Origin: Embleya scabrispora
GTDB lineage: Bacteria; Actinomycetota; Actinomycetes; Streptomycetales; Streptomycetaceae
Direction of reading: 5' to 3'
DNA: 64,000 bases
Assembly (NCBI RefSeq): GCF_002024165.1
Contig: NZ_MWQN01000001.1
Span: 5,063,501 to 5,127,500, forward strand
Shown here in pieces: positions 20,325-28,362 of this stretch. The notes under the pieces were generated by a model that was given only the letters and a program-made list of their open reading frames with translations, had not been told where the DNA came from and did not search any database. Position numbers and translations under genes: made by a program. Position 1 is the first letter of the stretch, and every line of letters begins with the position of its first letter.

Positions 20325-21777
20325 CCCGAAGGGCTTTTTGACCACGCCCCAACAGCTCGGCACGCGGCGCCCCGTCGACGTGCGCATCCGGGACTGGAAG
20401 GAGGTGTACGAGGAGCGCACCCTGCTCCCGATCATCACCGAACAGGCCGGCCGCTGCATGGACTGCGGCATCCCGTTCTGCCACAACGGCTGCCCGCTGG
20501 GGAACATCATCCCCGAGTGGAACGACCTGGTCTGGCGCGACGACTGGCAGGCCGCGAGCGAACGCCTGCACGCCACCAACAACTTCCCGGAGTTCACCGG
20601 GCGGCTGTGCCCCGCGCCCTGCGAGGCCGCGTGCGTGCTCGGCATCAACCAGGCGCCGGTCACCATCAAGAACGTCGAGGTCTCGATCATCGACCGGGCG
20701 TGGGACGACAACAACGTCGCCCCGCAACCGCCGGACCGGCTCTCCGGCAAGACCGTCGCGGTGATCGGCTCCGGACCCGCCGGCCTCGCGGTCGCCCAGC
20801 AGCTCACCCGGGCCGGACACACCGTGGCCGTCTACGAGCGGGCCGACCGGATCGGCGGACTGCTGCGCTACGGCATCCCCGAATTCAAGATGGAGAAGCG
20901 GCACATCAACCGGCGCATCGAACAGATGCGCGCCGAGGGCACCAAGTTCTACACCGGCATGCAGATCGGCACCGACCTGGACGCGGCCAAGCTGCGCCGG
21001 CGCTACGACGCGGTGGTGATCGCGGCCGGCGCCACCGCCGCGCGCGACCTGCCGATCCCCGGGCGCGAGTTCGGCGGCGTGCACCAGGCGATGGAATACC
21101 TGCCGTTCGCCAACAAGGTGCAGGAGGGCGACCTCGTCGCCTCGCCGATCGACGTGGCCGGGAAGCACGTGGTGATCATCGGCGGCGGGGACACCGGCGC
21201 CGACTGCCTGGGCACCGCACACCGCCAGGGCGCGGCCTCGGTCACCCAACTGGAGATCATGCCCCGGCCCTCGGAGGAGCGGCCCGCCGCACAGCCGTGG
21301 CCGACCTACCCGATGACCTATCGGGTGGCCAGCGCGCACGAGGAGGGCGGCGAGCGCGTCTACGCCGTCAACACGCAGGAGTTCGTGGGCGGCGAGGACG
21401 GACGGGTCAGGGCGCTCAAGCTGGTCGAGGTGGAATTCGAGGACGGCCGCTTCGTGCCGGTGCCCGGCAGCGAGCGGGAGATCCCGGCCGACTTCGTCTT
21501 CCTGGCGATGGGCTTCACCGGGACCGACCGCTCCAACGGGCTGGTCGAGCAGCTGGGCCTGGCCCTGGACGAGCGCGGCAACGTGGCGCGCGACGAGGCG
21601 TTCGCGACCAACGTGGACGGCGTGTTCGTGGCCGGCGACGCCGGGCGCGGGCAGTCGCTGATCGTGTGGGCGATCGCCGAGGGCCGCTCGTGCGCGGCGG
21701 CGGTGGACGGCTGGCTGACCGGCGGTACCAACCTGCCGGCGCCGATCCGGCCGACCGACCGACCGCTCACGGTGTGA
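20317..21777 (+). CDS. gltD: Glutamate synthase small (beta) subunit
   Basis: 486 residues. This flavoprotein feeds electrons from NADPH to GltB. The N-terminus binds 4Fe-4S clusters through [17 protein letters not shown] and [15 protein letters not shown] binds at [14 protein letters not shown] and NADPH at [13 protein letters not shown]. The C-terminal FAD segment is [21 protein letters not shown]. The start ATG lies inside the end of gltB. A perfect 11-bp terminator hairpin follows 57 bases after the stop. Confidence 0.98.
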   Translation: MADPKGFLTTPQQLGTRRPVDVRIRDWKEVYEERTLLPIITEQAGRCMDCGIPFCHNGCPLGNIIPEWNDLVWRDDWQAASERLHATNNFPEFTGRLCPAPCEAACVLGINQAPVTIKNVEVSIIDRAWDDNNVAPQPPDRLSGKTVAVIGSGPAGLAVAQQLTRAGHTVAVYERADRIGGLLRYGIPEFKMEKRHINRRIEQMRAEGTKFYTGMQIGTDLDAAKLRRRYDAVVIAAGATAARDLPIPGREFGGVHQAMEYLPFANKVQEGDLVASPIDVAGKHVVIIGGGDTGADCLGTAHRQGAASVTQLEIMPRPSEERPAAQPWPTYPMTYRVASAHEEGGERVYAVNTQEFVGGEDGRVRALKLVEVEFEDGRFVPVPGSEREIPADFVFLAMGFTGTDRSNGLVEQLGLALDERGNVARDEAFATNVDGVFVAGDAGRGQSLIVWAIAEGRSCAAAVDGWLTGGTNLPAPIRPTDRPLTV

Positions 21778-21834
21778 CGGAGCGCGACCGCACGGGTCGG
21801 AATTGAATATGTGACGAAAGTCGCGTGAACGAGG

Positions 21835-21861
21835 AAGGGCGCCGCCGTTGCGGCGCCCTTT
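21835..21861 (+). terminator. Terminator after gltD
   Basis: AAGGGCGCCGC, 4-base loop CGTT, GCGGCGCCCTTT: 11 bp and a short T-run, a clear intrinsic-type terminator. Confidence 0.85.
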
Positions 21862-21935
21862 CCGCATGCCGGAAAAGCGCCATATACCGGACGCGGGTAC
21901 GGCTTACCCAGCGGTAGGAACTAGGCTTTGGGACC

Positions 21936-23360
21936 ATGCGTCGAGCCAAAATTGTCTGCACCCTGGGTCCTGCCACAAATTCGTATGAACAGATCCGCAC
22001 GCTGGTCGACGCAGGCATGGATGTAGCCCGCTTCAACCTCAGCCACGGCGCGTACGCCGAGCACGAGGAGCGTTATCACCGCGTCCGTCGGGCATCCGAC
22101 GAAACCGGTCGCAGCGTCGGCATCCTCGTCGACCTCCAGGGCCCGAAGATCCGCCTGGAGACCTTCGCCGAAGGCCCCGTGCTCCTGGAGCGCGGCGACG
22201 AGTTCACGATCACGACCGAGGACGTCCCCGGCGACAAGCACGAGGTCGGCACCACCTACAAGGGGCTGACCGCCGACGTCACCAAGGGCGAGCGGATCCT
22301 GATCGACGACGGCCGGGTCACCCTGGAGGTCGTCGACGTCGAGGGCCCGCGCGTGCACACGATCGTCATCGAGGGCGGGATGGTCTCCGACCACAAGGGG
22401 CTCAACCTGCCCGGCGTGGCGGTGAGCGTCCCCGCGCTGTCCGAGAAGGACATCGAGGACCTCAAGTGGGGCCTCGCGCTCGGTGCGGACATGATCGCGC
22501 TGTCGTTCGTGCGTGCCGCCAGGGACATCGAGGACGTCCACAAGATCATGGACGAGGTCGGTATCCGGCTGCCGGTGATCGCCAAGATCGAGAAGCCGCA
22601 GGCGGTGGACAACCTCGAGGAGATCGTCCACGCCTTCGACGCCATCATGGTCGCCCGCGGCGACCTGGGCGTCGAGATGCCGCTGGAGGCCGTGCCGATC
22701 GTGCAAAAGCGCGCGATCACGCTGGCCCGGGCCAACGCCAAGCCCGTCATCGTCGCCACCCAGATGCTCGACTCGATGATCAGCGCCTCGCGCCCCACCC
22801 GGGCCGAGGCATCCGACGTCGCCAACGCCGTCCTGGACGGCACCGACGCGGTGATGCTCTCGGGCGAGACCTCGGTGGGCAAGTATCCGATCGAGACCGT
22901 CAAGACCATGGCGCGGATCGTGGTCGCGGCGGAGGACTCCACCGCGATGCAGGAGGAGATCCGCACCCTGGCCGGTCCGCGCACACAGGGCGGGGTGATC
23001 GCGAAGGCCGCGATCGAGATCGCCGAGCGGCTCGACGCCAAATACCTGGTCGCGTTCACCCAGAGCGGCGACACGGGCCGTCGGCTGTCGCGCTACCGCT
23101 CGATGATCCCGATGCTGGCCTTCACCCCGGAGCCGGCGGTGCGCAGCCGGCTCGCCCTCACCTGGGGCCTGGAGACCTTCCTCGGCCCGCTGTGCAGCCA
23201 CACCGACGAGATGGTCCGCCAAGTCGACGCGGCCCTGCTCGCCATCGGCCGCTGCAAGAAGGGCGACCTGGTCGTCATCACGGCCGGCTCCCCGCCCGGC
23301 GTCCCGGGCTCCACCAACCTGATCCGCCTGCACCACATAGGAGATCTCCCCACCGAGTAA
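21936..23360 (+). CDS. pyk: Pyruvate kinase
   Basis: 474 residues. It transfers phosphate from phosphoenolpyruvate to ADP, the last step of glycolysis. Signatures are RRAKIVCTLGPATNSYEQI and RFNLSHG at the N-terminus, IAKIEKPQAVDNLEEI with the catalytic Lys, MVARGDLGVEMPLE for metal and phosphate binding, and GTDAVMLSGETSVGKYP. The C-terminal regulatory domain is complete. The ATG at 21936 starts eight bases after a TAGGCT -10-like hexamer, with no clear ribosome site, so a leaderless message is possible. The gene ends at a long hairpin shared with the convergent HTH-LAGLIDADG gene. Confidence 0.97.
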   Translation: MRRAKIVCTLGPATNSYEQIRTLVDAGMDVARFNLSHGAYAEHEERYHRVRRASDETGRSVGILVDLQGPKIRLETFAEGPVLLERGDEFTITTEDVPGDKHEVGTTYKGLTADVTKGERILIDDGRVTLEVVDVEGPRVHTIVIEGGMVSDHKGLNLPGVAVSVPALSEKDIEDLKWGLALGADMIALSFVRAARDIEDVHKIMDEVGIRLPVIAKIEKPQAVDNLEEIVHAFDAIMVARGDLGVEMPLEAVPIVQKRAITLARANAKPVIVATQMLDSMISASRPTRAEASDVANAVLDGTDAVMLSGETSVGKYPIETVKTMARIVVAAEDSTAMQEEIRTLAGPRTQGGVIAKAAIEIAERLDAKYLVAFTQSGDTGRRLSRYRSMIPMLAFTPEPAVRSRLALTWGLETFLGPLCSHTDEMVRQVDAALLAIGRCKKGDLVVITAGSPPGVPGSTNLIRLHHIGDLPTE

Positions 23361-23386
23361 CCCTCGGCGGCAACCGAAAGCACGCA

Positions 23387-23428
23387 CTGATGGCCCGTCC
23401 TCCGCCCCGGCGGAGGACGGGCCATCAG
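23387..23428. terminator. Bidirectional terminator between pyk and the convergent HTH-LAGLIDADG gene
   Basis: Near-perfect 20-base inverted repeat starting CTGATGGCCCGTCCTCCGCC. Its right arm contains the stop codon of the minus-strand gene, so it can end both transcripts. Confidence 0.85.
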
Positions 23429-24180
23429 TATTTGGGCCCCACGTACCGGTCCATGAGCGCGACGGAGTCCCGCCGAGCGACGGACAGGTTGTTGCGCCGG
23501 GCGAATTTCCACTCGACACCGAGTTCGTCCAGCGTGGTCGTGAGGATGCGCATGATGTCGGCGGACTCGTTGGTGAAGAGATAGCGGGGATACTCGTAGC
23601 GTCTGCGCTCGCCCGCGACCGTGCGGGTGGTCCGGTTCGTGACCCGACACCCATCCGAGTGGATCAGCCCCCGCACAAGAGCCCAGGGCTCGCTTCGAAC
23701 GATGTCCCGCTGCCAGGACTCCAACACGATCGACCGCTCATGCTTGTGTCCGGGGCCGTGCTGGGGGAACAGACAGGGCCAGTGCTTCCAGAGCGACGTG
23801 ACCATGTGACAACCCTGGCGAGGCGCGCGAAAAACCTTGCTGCCGGGGCGAATCGCCCGCATCGCCGCCTCGCACTCGTCCATCAGACCGGGCCAGGCGT
23901 CGCCACAGGCGATACGTAGTCCGTAGACGCCCCTGGCATAGCCGCTGAGACAGCCGTCGCCGAGGTAGAGGCCGAGCAGATACGCGTAATCCCGGGCGGG
24001 TTCCGGAGCGGCCGGGCCTCCGGCGCAGCGAACACACCCCACGGGCCGTGCCGGATCGATGCGGGACTGCCACGCACGCATGGCCGCACGAGAGATCCCG
24101 GTTTCCTTGCTCACCGAGTTCAGACTGCGCCCGCCATCGAGGAGCCGGAGCGCCGCCAGACGCGTCGTCGTGTCGTACAT
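23425..24180 (-). CDS. HTH-LAGLIDADG protein, downstream copy
   Basis: 251 residues from the ATG at 24180. Residues 1-45 look like a helix-turn-helix (LAALRLLDGGRSLNSVSKET, then GISRAAMRAWQ). Two LAGLIDADG-type motifs follow, YLLGLYLGDGCLS (about residue 66) and ALVRGLIHSDGCR (about 167), both keeping the terminal acidic residue needed for DNA cleavage in homing endonucleases. It is a free-standing protein, not an intein or intron ORF, as far as visible. It starts 11 bases after the stop of the upstream paralogue. The last ~110 residues match that paralogue closely (about 85 percent by eye) while the N-terminal half is very different. Cleavage versus regulation is undecided. Confidence 0.8.
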   Translation of the reverse strand: MYDTTTRLAALRLLDGGRSLNSVSKETGISRAAMRAWQSRIDPARPVGCVRCAGGPAAPEPARDYAYLLGLYLGDGCLSGYARGVYGLRIACGDAWPGLMDECEAAMRAIRPGSKVFRAPRQGCHMVTSLWKHWPCLFPQHGPGHKHERSIVLESWQRDIVRSEPWALVRGLIHSDGCRVTNRTTRTVAGERRRYEYPRYLFTNESADIMRILTTTLDELGVEWKFARRNNLSVARRDSVALMDRYVGPKY

Positions 24181-24191
24181 GTGGGGGGCGG

Positions 24192-24953
24192 TCAGTATTT
24201 GGGGCCGATGTGTCGGTCCATGAGCGCGACCGAACCGCGGCGGGCGACGGACAAAAGATTGCGGCGGGCGAACTTCCACTCGACACCGAGTTCGTCCAGC
24301 GTGGTCGTGAGGATGCGCATGACGTCCGTGGACTCGTTGGCGAAGAGGTAGCGCGGGTATTCGTAGCGCTTGCGCTCACCGGCGACCATGCGAGTGGTCC
24401 GGTTCACGTTCCGGCAGCCGTCGGAGTGGATCAGCCCGCGCACGAGTGCCCAGGGCTCGGCTCGGACGATGTCCCGTTGCCAGGATTCGAGGATGATCGG
24501 CCGCTCGTGTTTGCGGCCGGGGCCGTGTTGCGGGAACAGGCAGGGCCAGTGTCGGGAGTACGACTTCACGTCGGTGCATCCGGACCTCTGTACGTACCCG
24601 ACGGCCGCGCAGGGCATGACGATTCGCATGGCTCTCGCCGCTTCCTCGATCAGCCCGGGCCAACCGTCGCAACACGAAACGGTGAGCGTGTGCTGTCGAG
24701 ACTTGCTGATGATGTGCCCGTCACCGAGATACAGACCCAGCAGATATGAATAGGACTCCGAGGCGACGTTGCCATGCGCGTCCCCGCACGTCGGCTGCGG
24801 ACGGCCCCGCACGGTGTCCGGTGCGCGTCGAGTGCCCCAGCGCCAGTGGCGCACCGTCCGTACGGAAACGCCACAGGCGCGGGCGACCGCTGCGTCCGTC
24901 AGTCCCTGTCGGTGCAGGCGTAGCGCCGAGTCCACTGTTTCTTGTGGGTACAT
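24192..24953 (-). CDS. HTH-LAGLIDADG protein, upstream copy
   Basis: 253 residues. An N-terminal HTH (ALRLHRQGLTDAAVARACG, then VSVRTVRHWRWG) precedes LAGLIDADG motifs YLLGLYLGDGHI (about residue 69) and ALVRGLIHSDGCR (about 169). Each retains an Asp at the catalytic position. A WPCLFPQHGPG segment and the C-terminal LDELGVEWKFARRN...GPKY are nearly identical to the neighbouring copy. The start ATG at 24953 is 73 bases downstream of the tRNA 3' end on the same strand, so tRNA and gene may share a primary transcript. Possible jobs are a homing-type endonuclease, a DNA-binding regulator derived from one, or a nuclease linked to the tRNA locus. Confidence 0.8.
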   Translation of the reverse strand: MYPQETVDSALRLHRQGLTDAAVARACGVSVRTVRHWRWGTRRAPDTVRGRPQPTCGDAHGNVASESYSYLLGLYLGDGHIISKSRQHTLTVSCCDGWPGLIEEAARAMRIVMPCAAVGYVQRSGCTDVKSYSRHWPCLFPQHGPGRKHERPIILESWQRDIVRAEPWALVRGLIHSDGCRNVNRTTRMVAGERKRYEYPRYLFANESTDVMRILTTTLDELGVEWKFARRNLLSVARRGSVALMDRHIGPKY

Positions 24954-25026
24954 ACGAGTGACGATGCCGACGCCGACGAGACGGCGTGGCGGAACGCTTG
25001 GGGTTCACTCGAATGGCTGTTCCAGG

Positions 25027-25100
25027 TGCCCTGGGTGGGACTCGAACCCACAACATAACGGGTTTGAGCCGTCATTCTCTGCCAATTGGAATACCAGGGC
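25027..25100 (-). tRNA. tRNA with CAA (Leu) anticodon and short variable loop
   Basis: 74 bases. Acceptor stem GCCCTGG/CCAGGGC with discriminator A73 and no encoded CCA. D-arm with a 3-bp stem and G18-G19; anticodon stem GACGG/CCGTT around loop CTCAAAC, giving anticodon CAA; T-arm GTGGG-TTCGAGT-CCCAC. The variable region is only about five bases (ATGTT), so this is a class I fold, whereas leucine tRNAs normally have a long class II variable arm. T8-A14 and A15-T48 tertiary pairs are intact, which argues for a folded, used tRNA. Isotype Leu is by anticodon only. Confidence 0.9.
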
Positions 25101-25213
25101 CTATTTCGGACATTTCGTTGTCCTTGTAGCGGCAGGTCGCCCTGCCTGGCAGATACCTTACCGCCTCTCGGTACCCTCGTGTGCGCACCATTTTTCTCTG
25201 ATCGAGGAGCCAC

Positions 25214-25834
25214 GTGACCGCCGCCACGCAGCCGCCCGCCGTAGAGCAGGACAGTCGGCGCGCCCGTGTCGTCATTGCCGAGGACGAGGCGCTGATCCGG
25301 CTCGATCTGAAAGAGATGTTGGAGGAAGAGGGGTATCACGTCGTCGGCGAGGCGGGGGACGGGCAGCGGGCCGTGGAGCTGGTGGAGGAGTGCCGGCCCG
25401 ATCTGGTCATCCTCGATGTGAAGATGCCGATATTGGACGGCATCTCGGCGGCCGAGCGGATCGCCCAGGCGCGGCTCGCGCCGGTGCTCATGCTGACCGC
25501 CTTCTCGCAGCGCGAACTGGTCGAGCGGGCCCGGGACGCGGGGGCGATGGCCTATCTCGTCAAGCCGTTCACCAAGGGCGACCTCGTTCCGGCGATCGAG
25601 ATGGCCGTCTCGCGCTACACCGAACTGGCCGCCCTGGAGCGCGAGGTGGGCGATCTCACCGCGCGGCTGGAGACCCGCAAGCTGGTGGACCGGGCGAAGA
25701 GCGTGTTGCAGGAGAAGTACGGGATGTCGGAGCCGGAGGCGTTCCGGTGGATCCAGAAGGCGTCGATGGATCGCCGGATGTCGATGCGCACCGTGGCCGA
25801 GGTGGTCGTGTCCGGGGGCGACGTCGCCGACTGA
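25214..25834 (+). CDS. pdtaR: ANTAR-domain response regulator (PdtaR type)
   Basis: 206 residues, GTG start behind GAGGAG. A receiver domain (residues 17-135) carries the acidic pair in IAEDEALIRLD, the phosphoacceptor Asp in LVILDVKMP, Thr in LMLTAFSQ and Lys in LVKPFT. A short coiled linker (ALEREVGDLTARLETRK) leads to the ANTAR RNA-binding domain (LVDRAKSVLQEKYGMSEPEAFRWIQKASM). Such proteins prevent termination by binding paired hairpins in target RNAs after phosphorylation by a partner kinase, which is not encoded here. It is followed by a strong terminator. Confidence 0.93.
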   Translation: MTAATQPPAVEQDSRRARVVIAEDEALIRLDLKEMLEEEGYHVVGEAGDGQRAVELVEECRPDLVILDVKMPILDGISAAERIAQARLAPVLMLTAFSQRELVERARDAGAMAYLVKPFTKGDLVPAIEMAVSRYTELAALEREVGDLTARLETRKLVDRAKSVLQEKYGMSEPEAFRWIQKASMDRRMSMRTVAEVVVSGGDVAD

Positions 25835-25855
25835 TCCGGGATTGTCGATTCAGCT

Positions 25856-25901
25856 ACGAACCCGTCCGGTTCCCGACAAACCGGACGGGTTCGTCGTTTT
25901 T
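25856..25901 (+). terminator. Intrinsic terminator after pdtaR
   Basis: ACGAACCCGTCCGGTT pairs with AACCGGACGGGTTCGT, followed by CGTTTTT: stem of about 15-16 bp plus five T. The most canonical terminator in the window. Confidence 0.92.
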
Positions 25902-25912
25902 CCGGCAGCCGA

Positions 25913-25928
25913 TGATCATATTTGATCA
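25913..25928 (+). promoter_or_regulatory. Palindromic candidate operator upstream of the liv operon
   Basis: TGATCA-TATT-TGATCA, two palindromic half sites in an unusually AT-rich stretch (25911-25985) about 190 bases before livJ. No regulator of this site is known to me; the role is inferred from symmetry and location. Confidence 0.45.
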
Positions 25929-26119
25929 CTTTGGATCGTAAGAATTCGTTTTCAGTTTCTTTTGGATTACATCTGGTTACGGGCGCATCACATCTCCGTC
26001 GGCGGACTGCCGCTGCCGTTCCGGCCGGACTACATTCCGGGCACCGCATGTTCATCGCGGTTTGTGAAGGCGCCCCGATGCGGGCTCCGAACTTTTTCTA
26101 CAAGGGGTTGGGGTTTGCT

Positions 26120-27337
26120 GTGCTCAAGCGACGCGTGATCAAAATCGCGCTGCCCATCGCGGCAGCGGCACTCGTGCTTTCCGCGTGCGGCAGCGACGAT
26201 GACGACGACAAGAAGAAGGACGGGGGCAGCTCCGCTCCCGGCAACACCGGCGGCGGTAACAAGCCGACCTGGACCATCGGTTTCCAAGCGGGCCTCTCGG
26301 GGGAGAACGCCCAGCTTGGCATCAACGAAGAGAACGGCGCTCGGCTCGCCGTCGAGCAGGCCAACGCGAAGGGCGATCTTCCCTTCACGCTCAAGTTCAA
26401 GACCTCGGACGACGAGGCCTCGGAGACCAAGTCGGTCTCCGCCGCGCAGAAGCTGATCGACGACAGCAATGTTGTTGCCGTTATCGGCCCCGCGTTCTCC
26501 GGCCCGACCAAGGCCGCGTCGCCGAACTACGCCAAGGCGAAGCTCGCCACGGTTTCCCCGTCGGCCACCAACCCCTCCCTGACGAACCCGGAGAACAATT
26601 TCACCGCGTTCCTGCGGGGTGCGCCGAACGACAACGCCCAGGGCGGCGGGATGGCGAAGTACCTCTCGAAGAAGCTCCAGGTCAAGAAGGTCTTCGTCGT
26701 CGACGACAAGACCGAGTACGGCGTGGGTCTGTCGAAGGTCGCCAAGGACGAACTGACCAAGGCCGGCGTCCAGGTCGTCTCGGACAGCGTGCCGAAGGCC
26801 ACCCCGGACTACGGTCCGATCTCCACGAAGATCAAGAACTCCGGCGCGGACGCCATGATCTACGCGGGCTACTACCAGGACGGCGCGCCGTTCGCCAAGA
26901 AGCTGAAGGAAGCGGGCTTCAACGGCCCGAAGTTCTCCGGTGACGGCACCAACGACGCGCAGTTCGTCTCGCTGGCCGGCGACGCCGCCAACGACTGGTT
27001 CCTCACCTGCCCGTGCGCCGACGCCAACGTCGAGGCGGCCACGAAGCAGTTCACCGAGGACTACAAGAAGCGCTTCAACACCAACCCGAGCACCTACTCG
27101 GCGGAGTCGTTCGACATCGCCAACCTGGTGATCGACCAGATGAAGTCCTTCGGTGCGGAGAAGATCACCCGCGAGGCCATGCTCACCAAGCTCAAGGGTG
27201 CCTCGTACAAGGGTCTGACCAAGACCTTCAAGTTCAAGCAGAACGGTGAATTCGACGGCGCCACGACCTTCATCTACCAGGTCAAGGGCGGCAAGATCGG
27301 CTACATGGGCGACATCGACCAGCTCGTGGGCGGCTGA
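26120..27337 (+). CDS. livJ: Branched-chain amino-acid ABC transporter, substrate-binding lipoprotein
   Basis: 405 residues from the GTG at 26120, chosen because it gives a compact lipoprotein signal (KRRVIKIALPIAAAALVLSAC) with lipobox LSAC; longer in-frame starts at 26078 and 25922 exist. After the lipid Cys comes an acidic linker (DDDDDKKKDGG) and a type 1 periplasmic-binding fold (IGFQAGLSGENAQLG, VVAVIGPAFSGPTKAASP, FVVDDKTEYGVGLSK). It captures leucine-type amino acids at the membrane surface for LivHMGF. A hairpin with a T-run separates it from livH, so it may be made in excess of the permease. Confidence 0.93.
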   Translation: MLKRRVIKIALPIAAAALVLSACGSDDDDDKKKDGGSSAPGNTGGGNKPTWTIGFQAGLSGENAQLGINEENGARLAVEQANAKGDLPFTLKFKTSDDEASETKSVSAAQKLIDDSNVVAVIGPAFSGPTKAASPNYAKAKLATVSPSATNPSLTNPENNFTAFLRGAPNDNAQGGGMAKYLSKKLQVKKVFVVDDKTEYGVGLSKVAKDELTKAGVQVVSDSVPKATPDYGPISTKIKNSGADAMIYAGYYQDGAPFAKKLKEAGFNGPKFSGDGTNDAQFVSLAGDAANDWFLTCPCADANVEAATKQFTEDYKKRFNTNPSTYSAESFDIANLVIDQMKSFGAEKITREAMLTKLKGASYKGLTKTFKFKQNGEFDGATTFIYQVKGGKIGYMGDIDQLVGG

Positions 27338-27370
27338 CCTCCTCGTCGAGGACGTCGCCACCTGACGATC

Positions 27371-27422
27371 GGGCCCGGGCCTTCCCGGAGTTTCGGGAGG
27401 GTCCGGGCCCGTCCGGTTTTCT
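27371..27422 (+). terminator. Internal terminator/attenuator between livJ and livH
   Basis: 17-base arms starting GGGCCCGGGCCTTCCCG around loop GAGTTT, followed by GTCCGGTTTTCTT. It lies inside the operon, so partial read-through would set the ratio of binding protein to permease. Confidence 0.85.
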
Positions 27423-27438
27423 TGAGGAAGCTTTCCTT

Positions 27439-28362
27439 ATGCAACCTGATGAAATCCTGGATTACCTTATTCCAGGGATCATGCTCGGTGCGCTGTACGC
27501 GGTCATCGCCATCGGCTATACCCTCGTCTATGGTGTGCTACAGCTCATCAACTTCGCACACAGCGAAGTCTTCATGGTGGGCGCCTATTCGGCTCTGCTC
27601 GCCTTGACCTGGATCGACCCGAGCGCCAACCCGACGGCACTGGTGTCGGTCCTGTTGGTCGCGGCGGGGTTGGCCGTTTCCGGTACCGCCGGAGCGGCCA
27701 CGGCCTTCGCTTTGGAAAAAGTCGCATATAGACCGCTCAGACGCAGGAACGCGCCACGTTTGGCGTTCCTGATCAGTGCGATCGGGGCCTCCTACTTCCT
27801 GCAGAACCTTGCGGGGAAGTTGTTCGGCCGCGACTCGCGCGCACTGCCGACGGTGTTCGAGAACAAGAAGGTCTTCTCGATCTTCGGCACCCAGGTGACC
27901 ATCCTGCAGCTGCTCATCGTGTGTGCGGCCGTGCTGATGATGGTCGGCCTGGACTACCTGGTGAACCGCACCAAGCTGGGCTCGGGTATCCGGGCGGTGG
28001 CGCAGGACGCCGAGACGGCGGGCCTGATGGGTGTGGACATCGACAAGGTGATCTCGCGTACGTTCATCATCGGCGGCTTCATGGGTGGCATCGCCGGCTT
28101 CCTGTTCGGCCTGCACCTGCAACTGTCGTTCACGATGGGCTTCCTGCCGGGCATCACCGCGTTCGCCGCGGCGGTCGTCGGCGGGGTCGGCAACATCCGC
28201 GGCGCGATGATGGGCGGCATGCTGCTCGGCATCGTGGAGAGCTTCTCCTCGCCGATCTTCGGTGAGTCGTGGCGGTACGTCAGCGCCTTCGCGGTGCTGG
28301 TCCTGGTGCTGATGTTCCGGCCGACCGGCATCCTGGGCGAGCGCTTGGGGAGGTCGGCGTGA
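27439..28362 (+). CDS. livH: Branched-chain amino-acid ABC transporter permease LivH
   Basis: 307 residues with eight or so hydrophobic helices. The N-terminal GALYAVIAIGYTLVYGVLQLINFAHSE region is typical of LivH, as is the EAA-like loop containing AQDAETAGLMGVDIDKVI. It forms half of the membrane channel with LivM. The ATG at 27439 has GAGGAAG eight bases upstream. That ribosome site can pair with a TTTCCT just before the start (AGGAA-GCT-TTCCT), which may reduce its use. The stop overlaps the livM start (GTGA). Confidence 0.94.
   Translation: MQPDEILDYLIPGIMLGALYAVIAIGYTLVYGVLQLINFAHSEVFMVGAYSALLALTWIDPSANPTALVSVLLVAAGLAVSGTAGAATAFALEKVAYRPLRRRNAPRLAFLISAIGASYFLQNLAGKLFGRDSRALPTVFENKKVFSIFGTQVTILQLLIVCAAVLMMVGLDYLVNRTKLGSGIRAVAQDAETAGLMGVDIDKVISRTFIIGGFMGGIAGFLFGLHLQLSFTMGFLPGITAFAAAVVGGVGNIRGAMMGGMLLGIVESFSSPIFGESWRYVSAFAVLVLVLMFRPTGILGERLGRSA

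Noticed and set aside
15417-20822. 1801-codon open frame antisense to gltB/gltD
   Set aside because: Antisense frames stay open by GC bias in this genome; its translation is low-complexity and gltB/gltD are unmistakable on the other strand.
23425-24953. Inteins, group I intron ORFs or a transposase
   Set aside because: The LAGLIDADG proteins are free-standing with their own starts and stops; no splicing motifs, intron core or transposase DDE signature was seen.
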